DNA of 64,000 bases from Synechococcus sp. SP2 MAG. GTDB taxonomy: Bacteria > Cyanobacteriota > Cyanobacteriia > PCC-6307 > Cyanobiaceae. The stretch is from assembly GCA_030756895.1 (NCBI GenBank), contig JAVBIX010000009.1, forward strand, positions 1 to 64,000. Reading direction: 5' to 3'. Below are positions 55,421-64,000 of the stretch, one piece after another (within the stretch, counting starts at the first letter, position 1; every line of letters begins with the position of its first letter). Made by a program: the position numbers and the translations under genes. The notes below the pieces were generated by a model. That model searched no databases and was not told the DNA's origin. It saw only the letters and a list, made by a program, of their open reading frames with translations.

Positions 55421-58400
55421 ATGGAGAAGCCTCTGCAAGCCCCGGGATCGGAGTGGATTGAAACGTTTCGATGTCGGAGTCGCGTTGATCTGCACCCGGG
55501 GTGGTGGCGACGTGGCGATCAGGAACGGCGGCCGGCACTGGCTGATCCCTGGGGGCGACACCACCGTCCTGATTGGGCTGAGCGCGGACTTTTAATTTGG
55601 CCGCGAGGTGGCAATTGGTTGCACCTCGAGCAGACCCTCGTCTGTCCAAAACCCTGGATGCAGGCCAGTGCATCCTGTGAGCGACTGGTGCTCAGCTGGT
55701 GGGCCGATGCAGTGCGCCTCCGTGTTGATGGGGTTCTGGTGCATGAGGGGGACCTCTTCGACACCCGCTGCCGTTGGCTCCTCCCTGAGGATTGGAGGGA
55801 CCGTGCGGGCCTGCGGATCCAGCTGGAGTTGCGCAGCCCTTGTCATGACGATGGAGCTCTCATTCACAGCGCTCTCGTACAGGAACCTCTGAGCGCTCAC
55901 TGCGACTCGGATCGGGCCTTGCTTCCTGAAGCCTTGGAGCTGTCCTGGGCAAGAGGAGAGTCGCTTCCAGAGGCTGTGTTGTCTTGCGACCCGCTGGCAT
56001 CAGAGGCCATTGCCTTGGTTGATCGCCATTTGGAGGCCTGCCCTAAGCCATTGGGTGCGGTGCATTGGCTGGGCCATGCCCATCTCGATCTTGCCTGGCT
56101 TTGGCCCGTGGCCGATACCTGGCAAGCGGCGGAACGCACCTTTTGCTCTGCTCTCGATCTGATGGAGCGTTATCCGGAGCTGCACTTTGCGCACTCAACC
56201 CCGGCTCTCTATGCCTGGGTGGAACGCCATCGACCGGCCTTGCACGCACGGATTCAGCAGGCCAGTCGTGAAGGACGCTGGGAGCCGATCAATGGCCCTT
56301 GGGTCGAAACCGATTGTGTTCTGGTGAGTACGGCATCCCTGTCGCGTCAGTTCAGTCTTGGACAGGAGGACAGCCAGAGGCGTTTCCCGGAATGGCGGCA
56401 TGACTTGGCTTGGCTGCCTGACAGTTTTGGGTTCGCCGCCGGACTTCCCGCTGTGGCGGTTGCCAGCGGAGTGCGCTGGTTCTGCACGCACAAATTGGCC
56501 TGGAATGCCACCAACCGCTTCCCCCATCGTTTGTTTCGTTGGCGCAGCCGCGGAGGCGCGGAGGTGTTGGCGCTGATGCTGCCCGGAATCGGTACCGATG
56601 GCGATCCTGTCGCGATAGCAAAAGAGCAGCGCGATTTTCAATCTGCCACTGGGGTGGCGCAGGCGATCTGGCTCCCAGGGGTTGGCGATCATGGCGGTGG
56701 TCCCACTGCCGAGATGCTGGAACAGCTAAGGCTTTGGGAAGGACAGCCGCAGGCTGTGACCCTGCAGCCCGGAACGCTGCGCGCCTATCTCGACCAATTG
56801 GAGTCTTGGTGCTCCACCTTGCCGGTCTGGCGCGATGAGCTTTATCTCGAACTGCATCGCGGTTGCGCGACCAGTCGGCCTGATCAGAAACGTCACAATC
56901 GCAGCCTGGAGAGGCTTCTTCGTGAGACGGAGCTTGCTGCTGCGTTGCTTGGGCCTCGGGCTAAGGCTCTCGTGCCCAGTCACGAGCAGGCCAGCGATTG
57001 GCGACCTCTGCTGTTCCAACAATTTCATGACATCCTTCCGGGCACATCGATTCCGGAGGTGTTTGAGCAGGCTGAACCGATCTGGTGTGATGCTCGCCGG
57101 CGTGCGGCCCGCGGTCGAGATCAGCTGTTAGGCCATTTGCTCTCGTCCCAGCAGGACGGGTTGGCATCCGATCCCCATCTCTCCCACTGGACCTGGTGCG
57201 GCTTGCAGCCCCTTGCGCACTGGTCACCGTTGCTGCGCTTGCCTCAAGGGCATTGGTCCAGCGGTGGGCAGCTCCTTCCTGAACAGGCTGCCCCTTCCGG
57301 CGGTGTGTGGGTGCAACTGCCTTGTTGCGAAGGCGTTTGTGCGCTCCCGCTGCAGCGCAGCCATGAGCCTCTGGGGTCGACCTTGCCCGTGCGTCACCCC
57401 GTGAGTGTGGAGGTGTTGTCGTCGGGCGAGTGGAGGTTAGGTAATGGTGTGGTGTCTGCGGATGTGAGCGCCCATGGGCTAGTTCAGCTGCGCGACGGAA
57501 ATGGTCTGCCACAGCTCAGCGAACCGATGCGATTGCTGCGCTTTTCCGATCGAGGCGAGTTCTGGGACGCTTGGGATCTTGCCGCTGATTACCGCCAACA
57601 TCCGCTGCCGATGGCCGCAAGCTGGTCGGCAGAATTAGTGGAGTCGGGCCCTCTGGCAGCAAGGATCGTGCTGCGCACGGTTGCTGGATTGAGCAAGGTT
57701 CGCTTGGACCTCTTACTGCAGGCCGATTCGCCCTGGATCGAGGCCCAGCTCAGTGTCCACTGGCAGCAGACCCATGAATTGCTGAGGTTGGAATTGCCGT
57801 TAATGAGCCCTGCTGTGCGTTGGGCTGCTGATACGAGTGGTGGAGTGATCGAGCGACCAGCACAAGCCTTCACTCCTTTTGAACAAGAGCGTTGGGAAGT
57901 GCCTGTGATTTCATGGCTGGCTGCAGAAGCAGAAGCTCCCGGGGGTGGGCTTGCTGTCTTGCTGGATGGTCCTCAGGGTGTCGATGCCAGCGCCAAGCAC
58001 CTAGGAGTGTCTCTGCTTCGAGGTCCAACCTGGCCAGACCCTTCAGCCGATCATGGATGGCACCGGCACCGGTTGGCCTTCATGCCAGCGCTGCTCGGTT
58101 GGAACCGCAGTGGTGTAGCCCACGCCGCGATTCGATTCCGGGAGCCAGGATGGATGGGTCCTGTTGCGCTGGAGCAGCGTTGGCAGGGGCTTCCCGCTTT
58201 GCCCGTCGGTCTGGTGCCGATTTCAATCCGATCAGCGCAGGGTGACGGGTTCAGCGATAAGGCGGTTCAAATTGAGTTGCTCAATCCCGGACCAGCGCGT
58301 CAGCGTTGGTGGCCTGGGAGCGATTGGAGGCTGAGCTGCGCCAAGTTCGGCGACAGGAAAACCTTCTGGGAGGTGCAACCTGGCGAGCTCATCACATTGG

Positions 58401-58426
58401 TATTGGAGAACGTTCAATCCTCGTGA
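55421..58426 (+). CDS. Glycoside hydrolase family 38 alpha-mannosidase
   Basis: Class II alpha-mannosidase, 1001 residues. The catalytic domain has the zinc-binding [12 protein letters not shown] (218-229; H221 and D223), the nucleophile aspartate D334 in [11 protein letters not shown], and [10 protein letters not shown] with a further histidine. The middle and C-terminal domains ([26 protein letters not shown]) complete the architecture. There is no signal peptide, so the enzyme is likely cytosolic. The start is ATG 55421. Its last 13 bases overlap psbN antisense. Substrate and physiological role (glycan or mannosyl-solute turnover) are unknown. Confidence 0.9.
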   Translation: MEKPLQAPGSEWIETFRCRSRVDLHPGWWRRGDQERRPALADPWGRHHRPDWAERGLLIWPRGGNWLHLEQTLVCPKPWMQASASCERLVLSWWADAVRLRVDGVLVHEGDLFDTRCRWLLPEDWRDRAGLRIQLELRSPCHDDGALIHSALVQEPLSAHCDSDRALLPEALELSWARGESLPEAVLSCDPLASEAIALVDRHLEACPKPLGAVHWLGHAHLDLAWLWPVADTWQAAERTFCSALDLMERYPELHFAHSTPALYAWVERHRPALHARIQQASREGRWEPINGPWVETDCVLVSTASLSRQFSLGQEDSQRRFPEWRHDLAWLPDSFGFAAGLPAVAVASGVRWFCTHKLAWNATNRFPHRLFRWRSRGGAEVLALMLPGIGTDGDPVAIAKEQRDFQSATGVAQAIWLPGVGDHGGGPTAEMLEQLRLWEGQPQAVTLQPGTLRAYLDQLESWCSTLPVWRDELYLELHRGCATSRPDQKRHNRSLERLLRETELAAALLGPRAKALVPSHEQASDWRPLLFQQFHDILPGTSIPEVFEQAEPIWCDARRRAARGRDQLLGHLLSSQQDGLASDPHLSHWTWCGLQPLAHWSPLLRLPQGHWSSGGQLLPEQAAPSGGVWVQLPCCEGVCALPLQRSHEPLGSTLPVRHPVSVEVLSSGEWRLGNGVVSADVSAHGLVQLRDGNGLPQLSEPMRLLRFSDRGEFWDAWDLAADYRQHPLPMAASWSAELVESGPLAARIVLRTVAGLSKVRLDLLLQADSPWIEAQLSVHWQQTHELLRLELPLMSPAVRWAADTSGGVIERPAQAFTPFEQERWEVPVISWLAAEAEAPGGGLAVLLDGPQGVDASAKHLGVSLLRGPTWPDPSADHGWHRHRLAFMPALLGWNRSGVAHAAIRFREPGWMGPVALEQRWQGLPALPVGLVPISIRSAQGDGFSDKAVQIELLNPGPARQRWWPGSDWRLSCAKFGDRKTFWEVQPGELITLVLENVQSS

Positions 58427-58554
58427 TCATCAAACGGGTCGTCGAGATTTTTAGAGGGAGGACCAAAGGCTGTGTAGACCCCCAATCCTGTTAACCCGAG
58501 CAGGGCTGCCATCACGGCAATCGCCACTGACATGGCCGGGGACGAACTTTCCAT
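58414..58554 (-). CDS. psbN: PsbN, photosystem II assembly factor
   Basis: A 46-residue single-helix thylakoid protein needed for photosystem II assembly or repair rather than being a core subunit. From ATG 58554: [33 protein letters not shown] and [11 protein letters not shown]. The YTAFGPPSK block is diagnostic. It is read opposite psbH, the conserved psbN/psbH arrangement of cyanobacteria and plastids. The stop lies inside the 3' end of the GH38 gene. Confidence 0.95.
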
Positions 58555-58640
58555 CACAACTCTCCACAGGATCGACGCCTTTACGGGTCGGAGCCCCTAC
58601 AGTATCGAGACTTAATTCCACCCGAGACTTCAGCGCTGCC

Positions 58641-58847
58641 ATGGCTCAACGCACCCGTCTGGGCGATTTGCTCCGCCCTCTGAATTCGGAATACGGCAAG
58701 GTTGTCCCAGGCTGGGGAACCACACCGGTGATGGGCATTTTTATGGCCCTGTTCCTTGTGTTTCTGCTGATCATTCTTCAGCTGTACAACAAGTCACTGA
58801 TCCTTGAAGGAATCAATGTCAACTGGAATGGCCTGGGTCTGGGCTGA
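58641..58847 (+). CDS. psbH: Photosystem II protein H
   Basis: A 68-residue single-helix photosystem II subunit next to CP47, needed for stable assembly and bicarbonate/QB-site function. The sequence runs [17 protein letters not shown], then [20 protein letters not shown], then [11 protein letters not shown]. It lacks the N-terminal phosphorylation extension of plants, as usual in cyanobacteria. It is followed closely by tatA and pth. Confidence 0.97.
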
Positions 58848-58856
58848 CATCAGGTC

Positions 58857-59135
58857 ATGAATGTTTTCGGCATTGGTCTGCCAGAGATGGCCGTCATAGC
58901 GGCGGTCGCTCTCTTGGTCTTTGGACCTAAACGGCTCCCTGAGTTCGGCCGTACGCTCGGTAAAACGCTGAAAGGGTTTCAGTCGGCTTCGAAAGAATTT
59001 GAACGCGAAATCAATAAGGCCATGGCTGATCCCGAACCCGTATCGGATCAGGCCAAGGTTTTAGAAGCACCAGCTGAGACTGTTGTATCGCCGGCGGTTA
59101 CGCCAAAATCAGAGCCAACATCCCCTTCCGATTGA
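58857..59135 (+). CDS. tatA: Twin-arginine translocase subunit TatA/TatE
   Basis: Pore-forming subunit of the Tat pathway for folded proteins. It has one N-terminal helix (LPEMAVIAAVALLVFGPKRL), the conserved FGPKRLPEFGR hinge and an amphipathic helix (LGKTLKGFQSASKEFERE). An acidic, Pro-rich tail follows. The length of 92 residues is normal. ATG 58857 is nine bases after the psbH stop, so cotranscription is likely. Confidence 0.93.
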   Translation: MNVFGIGLPEMAVIAAVALLVFGPKRLPEFGRTLGKTLKGFQSASKEFEREINKAMADPEPVSDQAKVLEAPAETVVSPAVTPKSEPTSPSD

Positions 59136-59139
59136 GTCG

Positions 59140-59763
59140 ATGAATCGCGGTGATCTCCGCTTAGTGGTTGGGTTGGGGAACCCAGGTAATCGCTATGCCA
59201 ACACACGACACAATGTTGGCTTCATGGCGTTGGAACGCTTGGCTTCACAGGAGGGTGGCGGCTTTCGTTCTATGCCCAAGCTCCAAGGTCAGCTTGCTGA
59301 TCTGGGTATGGGGGATAAGAGATTGCGGTTATTGATGCCCCAAACCTTCATGAACGACAGCGGGCGCTCGATTCGGGCTGCATTGGATTGGTTTGGGTTT
59401 GAGCTGCATCAGCTCTTGGTGCTCGTCGATGACATGGATCTGCCGCTGGGCCGTTTGCGTTTGCGGGCCCGTGGGTCTGCTGGTGGCCATAACGGTCTTA
59501 AAAGCACCATTCAGCATCTCGGTACGCAGGATTTCGCGCGCCTGCGGATTGGAATCGGTGCACCTGGACAAAATCCCAGTGAGCGCAAGGCTCGAACGGT
59601 GTCGCACGTGCTTGGAAGTTTTAGTCGTGATGAGGAGCCCCTGCTCGACAAGGTTTTGTTGGAGGTCGTCGATGGTTTGGAGAGGATTCAGCGGCAAGGT
59701 CTCGATCTTGCAGGGAATCACATCAATGGGCTTCAGCTGGCTCCCACCAACCCTGAGGAGTGA
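59140..59763 (+). CDS. pth: Peptidyl-tRNA hydrolase
   Basis: Releases peptides from peptidyl-tRNA dropped by stalled ribosomes. Motifs: VVGLGNPGNRYANTRHNVGF (with the catalytic His), PQTFMNDSGRSIRA, VDDMDLPLGRLRLR and GSAGGHNGLKS. The length of 207 residues fits. ATG 59140 follows the tatA stop by four bases, and its own stop overlaps the start of the DUF3146 gene (TGATG). Confidence 0.96.
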   Translation: MNRGDLRLVVGLGNPGNRYANTRHNVGFMALERLASQEGGGFRSMPKLQGQLADLGMGDKRLRLLMPQTFMNDSGRSIRAALDWFGFELHQLLVLVDDMDLPLGRLRLRARGSAGGHNGLKSTIQHLGTQDFARLRIGIGAPGQNPSERKARTVSHVLGSFSRDEEPLLDKVLLEVVDGLERIQRQGLDLAGNHINGLQLAPTNPEE

Positions 59764-60020
59764 TGGCAGCGCTACCCGTTACCACCGCCCATCTGCGGGT
59801 TCAACGCCAAAGTTTTGCGGATCAATGCTTGGAAGGAGACGTCCAGGCCGGAGGCTTCAATTGGCAGTTCAGCTGGTTTTTTGATCGTGGCGAATTGAGT
59901 GTGGAGCCCTCCCTGGGGCGAGCTTTAATTCAAGACGCGCTCCTACGTTTTCTTGTGAAATGTGACTATGACCTTGAGCCGGGAGGGGATTACACCTTCA
60001 CCGTGAGGGCGCGTTTTTGA
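59763..60020 (+). CDS. DUF3146-family cyanobacterial protein
   Basis: An 85-residue protein: TTAHLRVQRQSFADQCLEGDV, FNWQFSWFFDRGELSVEPSLGRAL and YDLEPGGDYTFTVRARF. It matches the cyanobacterial DUF3146 family as I remember it; the function is unknown. The alternating aromatic strands suggest a small beta-rich fold. ATG 59763 is in a TGATG overlap with pth (GTG 59760 also possible). The 3' end overlaps the convergent YqgF-like gene by 23 bases. Confidence 0.72.
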   Translation: MAALPVTTAHLRVQRQSFADQCLEGDVQAGGFNWQFSWFFDRGELSVEPSLGRALIQDALLRFLVKCDYDLEPGGDYTFTVRARF

Positions 60021-60450
60021 GGGGATCGGGACCTGGCCATTGCAAAGGCCGACCCAAATGATTTTCGAGGATTACGAGCGCGGCGATGGCGTCGAGATCG
60101 CCCGATGGGATGCGCATGCCTAGAGGAAGCAAGCGTTTCCAGCCCCGTGAAGGCCACAACTGCCAGTAACGCTCTCGGGCTCGCAGGGTGGTCCCGGTTT
60201 CGTCCACGACGCGGACCTTCAGGCTTGCAGGAAGTTGTTGTTGCCAGATCGTGCTGCTGGTGCCATCACCGATGACCAGCTCAGCAATCTGAGCTGCCTC
60301 CCCCTGAGCGTCCACCATCCAGGCGCGAAGCTGATCAAGCACCTCAGCGCTGGGCAACACCATGCCTTGAAGCACGGTGTTCGTGGCGATGTCTGCTAAC
60401 AGCAGCCCACATTTACTTCGGCCGGGATCCAGCGCTATGACGCGTGTCAT
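59998..60450 (-). CDS. YqgF/RuvX-like RNase H-fold protein
   Basis: 150 residues of the RuvC/YqgF type: ALDPGRSKCGLLLADI at the N-terminus with the first acidic residue, then ELVIGDGTSS. The C-terminal acidic block is IPSGDLDAIAALVILENHL. The fold is that of Holliday-junction resolvase-like or pre-16S rRNA nucleases. It differs from standard RuvX, which carries a DVGxxRxG start, so it may be a paralogue with another substrate. ATG 60450 overlaps the DUF3084 stop (ATGA). Confidence 0.75.
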   Translation of the reverse strand: MTRVIALDPGRSKCGLLLADIATNTVLQGMVLPSAEVLDQLRAWMVDAQGEAAQIAELVIGDGTSSTIWQQQLPASLKVRVVDETGTTLRARERYWQLWPSRGWKRLLPLGMRIPSGDLDAIAALVILENHLGRPLQWPGPDPLKNAPSR

Positions 60451-61577
60451 TGGCTGAGGCGCAACTGGATGGCGATCGGGTCTGCCGTTTCGCTGCGTCG
60501 TAACGCGACCGCTTCGAGCGCTGCGAGTCCTCCGTTGCGGTCGATTAGCTCTTGGCCAAGCGCATTAATGGCATTGCCATCAAACTGCAGCCCCTTGCTG
60601 AGCGAACCGCGTCTTTGCACCTCGGCCAATGTGGAGGCAAGGAGAAGGTTCAGTCGGTTGCGTACGGCCTCAGGGTTGCGTTCATTGCTCGCCAGGGTGG
60701 TGCGGGCCAAGATCTCCCCCTCCTTGGTCACGGTGACATTGGGAAGTACTTCAGGGAAGGCGTACACAACGGTTTCTCCGAGCAGCACATTGGCTGCTGA
60801 ACGGATATTCACAACCCAGGTGCCAGGTTTGCGAATCGTTTGCTCTAAGCGCTTGATGTCAGGTCGCGGAACTAGCAAAATTTGCTTCTCCGCTGGTTGG
60901 CCAGGGAGCACTTGTTGATAGGCCTGAAGATTGGCGTCTCGCAGCAACTGATCAATGACCGTTTTTGCTTGATCGGGACGTTCGAGCTTCAGGGTCACGG
61001 TGGCAAGTGGCTGACCGCTGCTAATGGCGACGTTCCCGCGCCGCAGCGCTAAGAGAGTGTCTTCCAGTTGATTGAGTTCCTTCTCGCCACTACGAATTTG
61101 CGTGCGCACGGCCGAGAGTTCCTGTTCGGTGCGTTGGATCTCAATATCTTTCGCATCCACGTCTTGGCTTAATCGCTGCCGCTCCGCTTCCAAGGATCGG
61201 GTTTGTTCCTGGAGGGGTTTGAGGGTGCGACGCAGTTCTGCCGCTCGTTGTTGGGCCGATGTGAGCTCCTTTCCTGCTTGCTTCTGAGCGCTTTTGCTTG
61301 TTTTGAGGTCGGCGCGACTGCTCCGCAATTTGGCTTCGAGAGCATTGAGTTCAAACAGGCCGACCCTGAGTTGCCGACTCACTAACAGCAAAAGTCCAAG
61401 TGAAAGTGCACTAATCAGGCTGCCCGTCAACACCGTGATCACCACGGCCGTGCGCTTCGGACGCAGTCCAAGCAAGCTCAGCCGAGCTTTCCCCACACGA
61501 GAACCAAGGCGGTCTCCCAGGGTTGAGAGCACGCCTCCAAGCACAAGCAGAGCGAGAAGTAGGAACCAGCCGGTCAC
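60447..61577 (-). CDS. DUF3084-family membrane coiled-coil protein
   Basis: 376 residues. Two N-terminal hydrophobic segments (GWFLLLALLVLGGVLSTLG; AVVITVLTGSLISALSLGLLLLV) flank a basic loop. A long coiled coil follows (about residues 75-185, Gln/Glu/Leu/Arg rich), then a folded C-terminal domain (GTWVVNIRSAANVLLGE; LPNVTVTKEGEIL). This is the layout of the cyanobacterial DUF3084 family, of unknown function. It starts at GTG 61577 and is coupled to the YqgF-like gene. Confidence 0.8.
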   Translation of the reverse strand: MTGWFLLLALLVLGGVLSTLGDRLGSRVGKARLSLLGLRPKRTAVVITVLTGSLISALSLGLLLLVSRQLRVGLFELNALEAKLRSSRADLKTSKSAQKQAGKELTSAQQRAAELRRTLKPLQEQTRSLEAERQRLSQDVDAKDIEIQRTEQELSAVRTQIRSGEKELNQLEDTLLALRRGNVAISSGQPLATVTLKLERPDQAKTVIDQLLRDANLQAYQQVLPGQPAEKQILLVPRPDIKRLEQTIRKPGTWVVNIRSAANVLLGETVVYAFPEVLPNVTVTKEGEILARTTLASNERNPEAVRNRLNLLLASTLAEVQRRGSLSKGLQFDGNAINALGQELIDRNGGLAALEAVALRRSETADPIAIQLRLSQ

Positions 61578-61628
61578 GATGAACGAAGGATCAGAGTTCG
61601 GACGGGAGCTCCATCTTCACCTGCATGG

Positions 61629-62363
61629 TCAGCTGAACCGCTTGGCGAGAGCGATTGGATCGAGAACAGTGATCTTTTTGCGATCGATATCGACCAGGCT
61701 CGATGACTTGAGATCACCCAGGAGACGAGTGATCGTCACGCGTGTGGAACCGATGGCCTCGGCGATGGCTTGGTGTGAGAGCCGTAGGTCGATGGTGATA
61801 CCCCGTTGACCAGGCACTCCGAAATCTCGGCAGAGCACCAACAGAAAACTCACCAGCCGAGACGACATGTCCCGATGGGTGAGGGTTTCGATCATCGTCT
61901 CGGTCTGCAGGATCCTGCTGGATAGACCCTGCAGTAACAACAAGCCCACACTGGTGTCAGCTTCGATGGCCTGCCGCACTGATGTGGCTGGAGCCGTGAC
62001 CAATTCCACTCTTGTGAAAGCGATCGAGTGATAGAAGCGATCGGAGCGGTGTCCTGTCAGTAACGACAGAACGCCAAACAAACTGTTTTCTCGTAAGAGG
62101 GCAACAGTGATTTCTTCGCCAGATTCATAAACCCTGGAGAGGCGGACGGCACCTCGACGAATGAGATAAACCTTTTCTGCAGGGTCCCCGGGGAAAAAGA
62201 TGGTTTTCCCACGTTCCACCATCTCCGAGTTGGCACCATCGAGTCCCCGAATGACATCTTGAAGCGTGCGGATGGATGGAACCGCGGGACTACCGAAGCT
62301 CGAGCCCACCGGGCGCATTGTTGGTGGTGCATAGCGGCTGAAGCCGCGGCTGACCTCGGCCAT
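61629..62363 (-). CDS. ntcA: Global nitrogen regulator NtcA
   Basis: CRP/FNR-family activator controlling nitrogen assimilation (amt, glnA, nir and others) in response to 2-oxoglutarate. It has a cyclic-nucleotide-binding-like domain ([22 protein letters not shown] in parts), a dimerisation helix, the [16 protein letters not shown] segment, and the [30 protein letters not shown]. The 244 residues include a slightly long N-terminus. It lies 77 bases after rph and on the same strand as DUF3084. It would act on the amt gene at 40331-41803. Confidence 0.96.
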   Translation of the reverse strand: MAEVSRGFSRYAPPTMRPVGSSFGSPAVPSIRTLQDVIRGLDGANSEMVERGKTIFFPGDPAEKVYLIRRGAVRLSRVYESGEEITVALLRENSLFGVLSLLTGHRSDRFYHSIAFTRVELVTAPATSVRQAIEADTSVGLLLLQGLSSRILQTETMIETLTHRDMSSRLVSFLLVLCRDFGVPGQRGITIDLRLSHQAIAEAIGSTRVTITRLLGDLKSSSLVDIDRKKITVLDPIALAKRFS

Positions 62364-62440
62364 GGTCCCTACTCGTATGTCGGGATGCTATGGATCAGCC
62401 CCTCATGCTCATGTAGCAAGGAACACGAAAATCCGCATTT

Positions 62441-63166
62441 TCACCTAGCCGAGAGAGCCAAATTCTGATTGTGCATGATCTGCTTGAGGCCAGGCTCGGC
62501 GAGGTCCAGTAGGTCATTGAGCTGGTGACGGCTAAAAGGAGCTCCTTCTGCAGTGCCCTGCAGTTCCAGCAAATGCCCGTCTCCGTTCATCACGACATTG
62601 AGATCCACATCGGCTTGGCTGTCTTCGCTGTAGTCGAGATCGAGAAGGGGGCGTTTTTGAATCACACCAACGGAGACGGCGGCCACCTGGGATTGGACAG
62701 GGTTGGTGGTGAGAACCCCTTGTTGCACAAGCCGCTCACAGGCCCGTTGAAGCGCGACCCAAGATCCGCTGATCGCAGCGGTGCGGGTGCCTGCATCCGC
62801 CTGAATCACATCGCAATCGATTCTCAACGTGTTCTCGCCGAGAGCTTCCATGTTGATGGCTGCGCGCAGGCTGCGGCCAATCAGGCGCTGAATCTCCTGG
62901 GTGCGTCCGCTCAATTTGAGCAGTTCTCTGTTTTGTCGCTCCGGAGTGGATCCAGGCAGGAGTCGGTATTCGGCGCTGAGCCAACCCTGGCCTTGATCTT
63001 TGCGCCAGCGAGGCACCCCCTCTTGATGACAAACGCTGCAAAGAACAGCGGTGCGTCCGTTGTGGATGATCACTGAACTCAGGGCAAATCCCATGGGGTC
63101 CCAACTGATCGAAAAGGGGCGAAGGTCGCCCGGCTGACGTCCGTCGTTGCGAGAGGTGTCGGTCAT
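62441..63166 (-). CDS. rph: Ribonuclease PH
   Basis: Phosphate-dependent 3'-5' exoribonuclease trimming tRNA precursors. Motifs: [70 protein letters not shown], and [18 protein letters not shown]. From ATG 63166 it has 241 residues (an upstream ATG 63208 in frame is not family-like). The stop is 77 bases before the ntcA start. Confidence 0.95.
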   Translation of the reverse strand: MTDTSRNDGRQPGDLRPFSISWDPMGFALSSVIIHNGRTAVLCSVCHQEGVPRWRKDQGQGWLSAEYRLLPGSTPERQNRELLKLSGRTQEIQRLIGRSLRAAINMEALGENTLRIDCDVIQADAGTRTAAISGSWVALQRACERLVQQGVLTTNPVQSQVAAVSVGVIQKRPLLDLDYSEDSQADVDLNVVMNGDGHLLELQGTAEGAPFSRHQLNDLLDLAEPGLKQIMHNQNLALSAR

Positions 63167-63300
63167 GAGGCCAGGGTGTGGAGGGTCTTTGAGCCTGCCA
63201 GTTGGCACGGCACACCATGGATGGTGTCAAAGCACTTGTGTCTTGGACTTTCACCGCTAGATTCATTCACATCCGGATTTGCCGGACATCGGCGAATGTG

Positions 63301-63909
63301 ATGACCGTCAGCCTCAGCCCTACCCATCATTCTCGTGAGTCGCGGACTGTTGACCACAGGACTCTCGAGCAAGCAGGGCTTCGAAGGCTTCCCTCGGTAG
63401 AGGTTCGTCCACCTCTGCATTTGGTGGCTCCAGAAGGACAGCTTCAGGTGCATACCGCGTCATTTCGGGGGAGTTTTTCTGGTGTGCTGAGCCAGGCGCT
63501 GCGGACGGCAGGCCTGGGTAGCAGTGTCTTGATCGCTCAGTTCCTCAAGGGTGGAGTGGGGCAAGGCCCCCAGAGCAGCCTCACCCTGTGCGACCGACTC
63601 CGATGGTTGCGGCCTTCCGTGATGGAATGCCTTTCAGATCCTGCTTCTAGCCGCGATGACGAGGTCAAAGAGGCTGTTCAGTCGGTCTGGGAAATCTGCA
63701 AAACCCATCTCTTAGAAGGCACGTTGGACCAACTCGTGCTGGATGAGATTGGCTTGGCGATTGAGCTGGGCTATTTGAGCCATGAAGATGTCTTGTCGGT
63801 GTTGGAGCAAAGGCCATCAGCTATGGATGTGATCGTGACCGGGCCATCGATCCCTGCAGAGATGATGGAGATGGCTGATCAAGTCACGGAATTGCGTCGA
63901 GGTTTCTAA
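63301..63909 (+). CDS. CobO/BtuR-like P-loop protein with degraded Walker A
   Basis: A homologue of cob(I)alamin adenosyltransferase of the CobO/CobA/BtuR type, 202 residues. The late parts match well: LVLDEIGLAIELGYLSHEDV (Walker B region) and DVIVTGPSIPAEMMEMADQVTEL. The expected GNGKGKTTAALG P-loop is instead SFRGSFSGVLSQAL (residues 54-67) with no lysine, although AQFLKGG follows as usual. The ATP-binding function is probably altered or lost. The start is ATG 63301. The stop overlaps the dcd start (TAATG). Confidence 0.8.
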   Translation: MTVSLSPTHHSRESRTVDHRTLEQAGLRRLPSVEVRPPLHLVAPEGQLQVHTASFRGSFSGVLSQALRTAGLGSSVLIAQFLKGGVGQGPQSSLTLCDRLRWLRPSVMECLSDPASSRDDEVKEAVQSVWEICKTHLLEGTLDQLVLDEIGLAIELGYLSHEDVLSVLEQRPSAMDVIVTGPSIPAEMMEMADQVTELRRGF

Positions 63910-64000
63910 TGCTGAAAAACGATCGTTGGATTACGGGCCAGGCTGAGGCAGGCATGCTCGAGCCTTTTCAAAATGGATTAGTGCGCCACTTGGATCCGGA
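63909..64000 (+). CDS. dcd: dCTP deaminase (partial, 5' end only)
   Basis: First 30 codons of a gene cut by the window edge. They read MLKNDRWITGQAEAGMLEPF and then NGLVRHLDP, matching the N-terminus of dCTP deaminases, which make dUTP for dTMP synthesis. ATG 63909 overlaps the CobO-like stop. Confidence 0.75.
   Translation, partial: MLKNDRWITGQAEAGMLEPFQNGLVRHLDP

Noticed and set aside
62364..62440. NtcA autoregulatory site upstream of ntcA
   Set aside because: The nearest candidate, GTA-N8-CAC, misses two of six consensus bases; not better than chance.
1..64000. CRISPR arrays, insertion sequences, prophage or integration sites
   Set aside because: No direct-repeat arrays, transposase, integrase or phage genes were seen; the gene content is chromosomal core with a few accessory genes.

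Overview
The window comes from a marine picocyanobacterium, most likely the Synechococcus/Cyanobium group. This is an inference from gene content. Photosystem II genes psbK, psbI, psbN and psbH and the chlorophyll gene chlD are present, together with the cyanobacterial nitrogen regulator ntcA. Several families are essentially restricted to cyanobacteria (DUF3155, DUF3181, DUF3146, DUF3084, DUF3769, DUF4079, DUF1997). The DNA is moderately GC-rich and very densely coded: genes on both strands, many 1-4 base start/stop overlaps, and only one gene-free stretch over 300 bases (34715-35105). There are two tRNA genes. I saw no rRNA, insertion sequence, prophage or CRISPR array.

Layout. 1-8.5 kb: chlD (cut by the left edge), folK, a Nudix hydrolase, a photolyase, a DegT-type aminotransferase, a thioredoxin-fold protein, a lipoprotein, and a two-gene photolyase-like pair. 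8.6-14.6 kb: fabI, a bestrophin-like channel, hisB, a carotenoid oxygenase, a SIMPL protein and an MFS transporter. 14.6-21.5 kb (minus strand): phosphoglucomutase and rdgB, followed by a tightly coupled set of a SABATH methyltransferase, a Glu/Leu dehydrogenase-family enzyme, a sarcosine-oxidase-family flavoenzyme and a BCCT transporter. 21.6-31.6 kb: TM0106-type nuclease, ygfZ, pyrE, a CAT-anticodon tRNA, a CNNM/CBS protein, a Gfo/Idh/MocA oxidoreductase, a GH15-like protein, a WecG-type glycosyltransferase and psbK. 31.7-45.4 kb: tgt, cobS, a histidine kinase, DUF3155, an esterase, purH, ispH, amt, sfsA, murJ, small conserved genes and tRNA-Arg. 45.5-55.4 kb: glyA, a WecA-like transferase, cinA, leuC, leuD, a pentapeptide protein, a very large LptD-like outer-membrane protein and psbI. 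55.4-64 kb: GH38 mannosidase, psbN, psbH, tatA, pth, DUF3146, a YqgF-like gene, DUF3084, ntcA, rph, a degenerate CobO-like gene and the start of dcd.

Most promising system. The four minus-strand genes at 14557-19419 are translationally coupled or nearly abutting. Read by family, they could form a short route from lysine to an N-methylated aromatic betaine. An amino acid dehydrogenase could give piperideine-2-carboxylate. A NikD/sarcosine-oxidase-type flavoenzyme could aromatise it to picolinate. A SABATH methyltransferase (the family that includes coffee trigonelline synthase) could methylate the ring nitrogen to give homarine, a known marine compatible solute. A BCCT carrier with an altered betaine-binding box could take up or recapture the product. 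Family membership is visible in the sequence; the pathway is a hypothesis.

Other points: a cryptochrome/photolyase-like protein split into two genes in reversed domain order; a RecB-like protein with an intact Fe-S cluster signature but a degraded nuclease motif; a CobO homologue without its Walker A lysine; and psbK lying antisense across the end of a glycosyltransferase gene.
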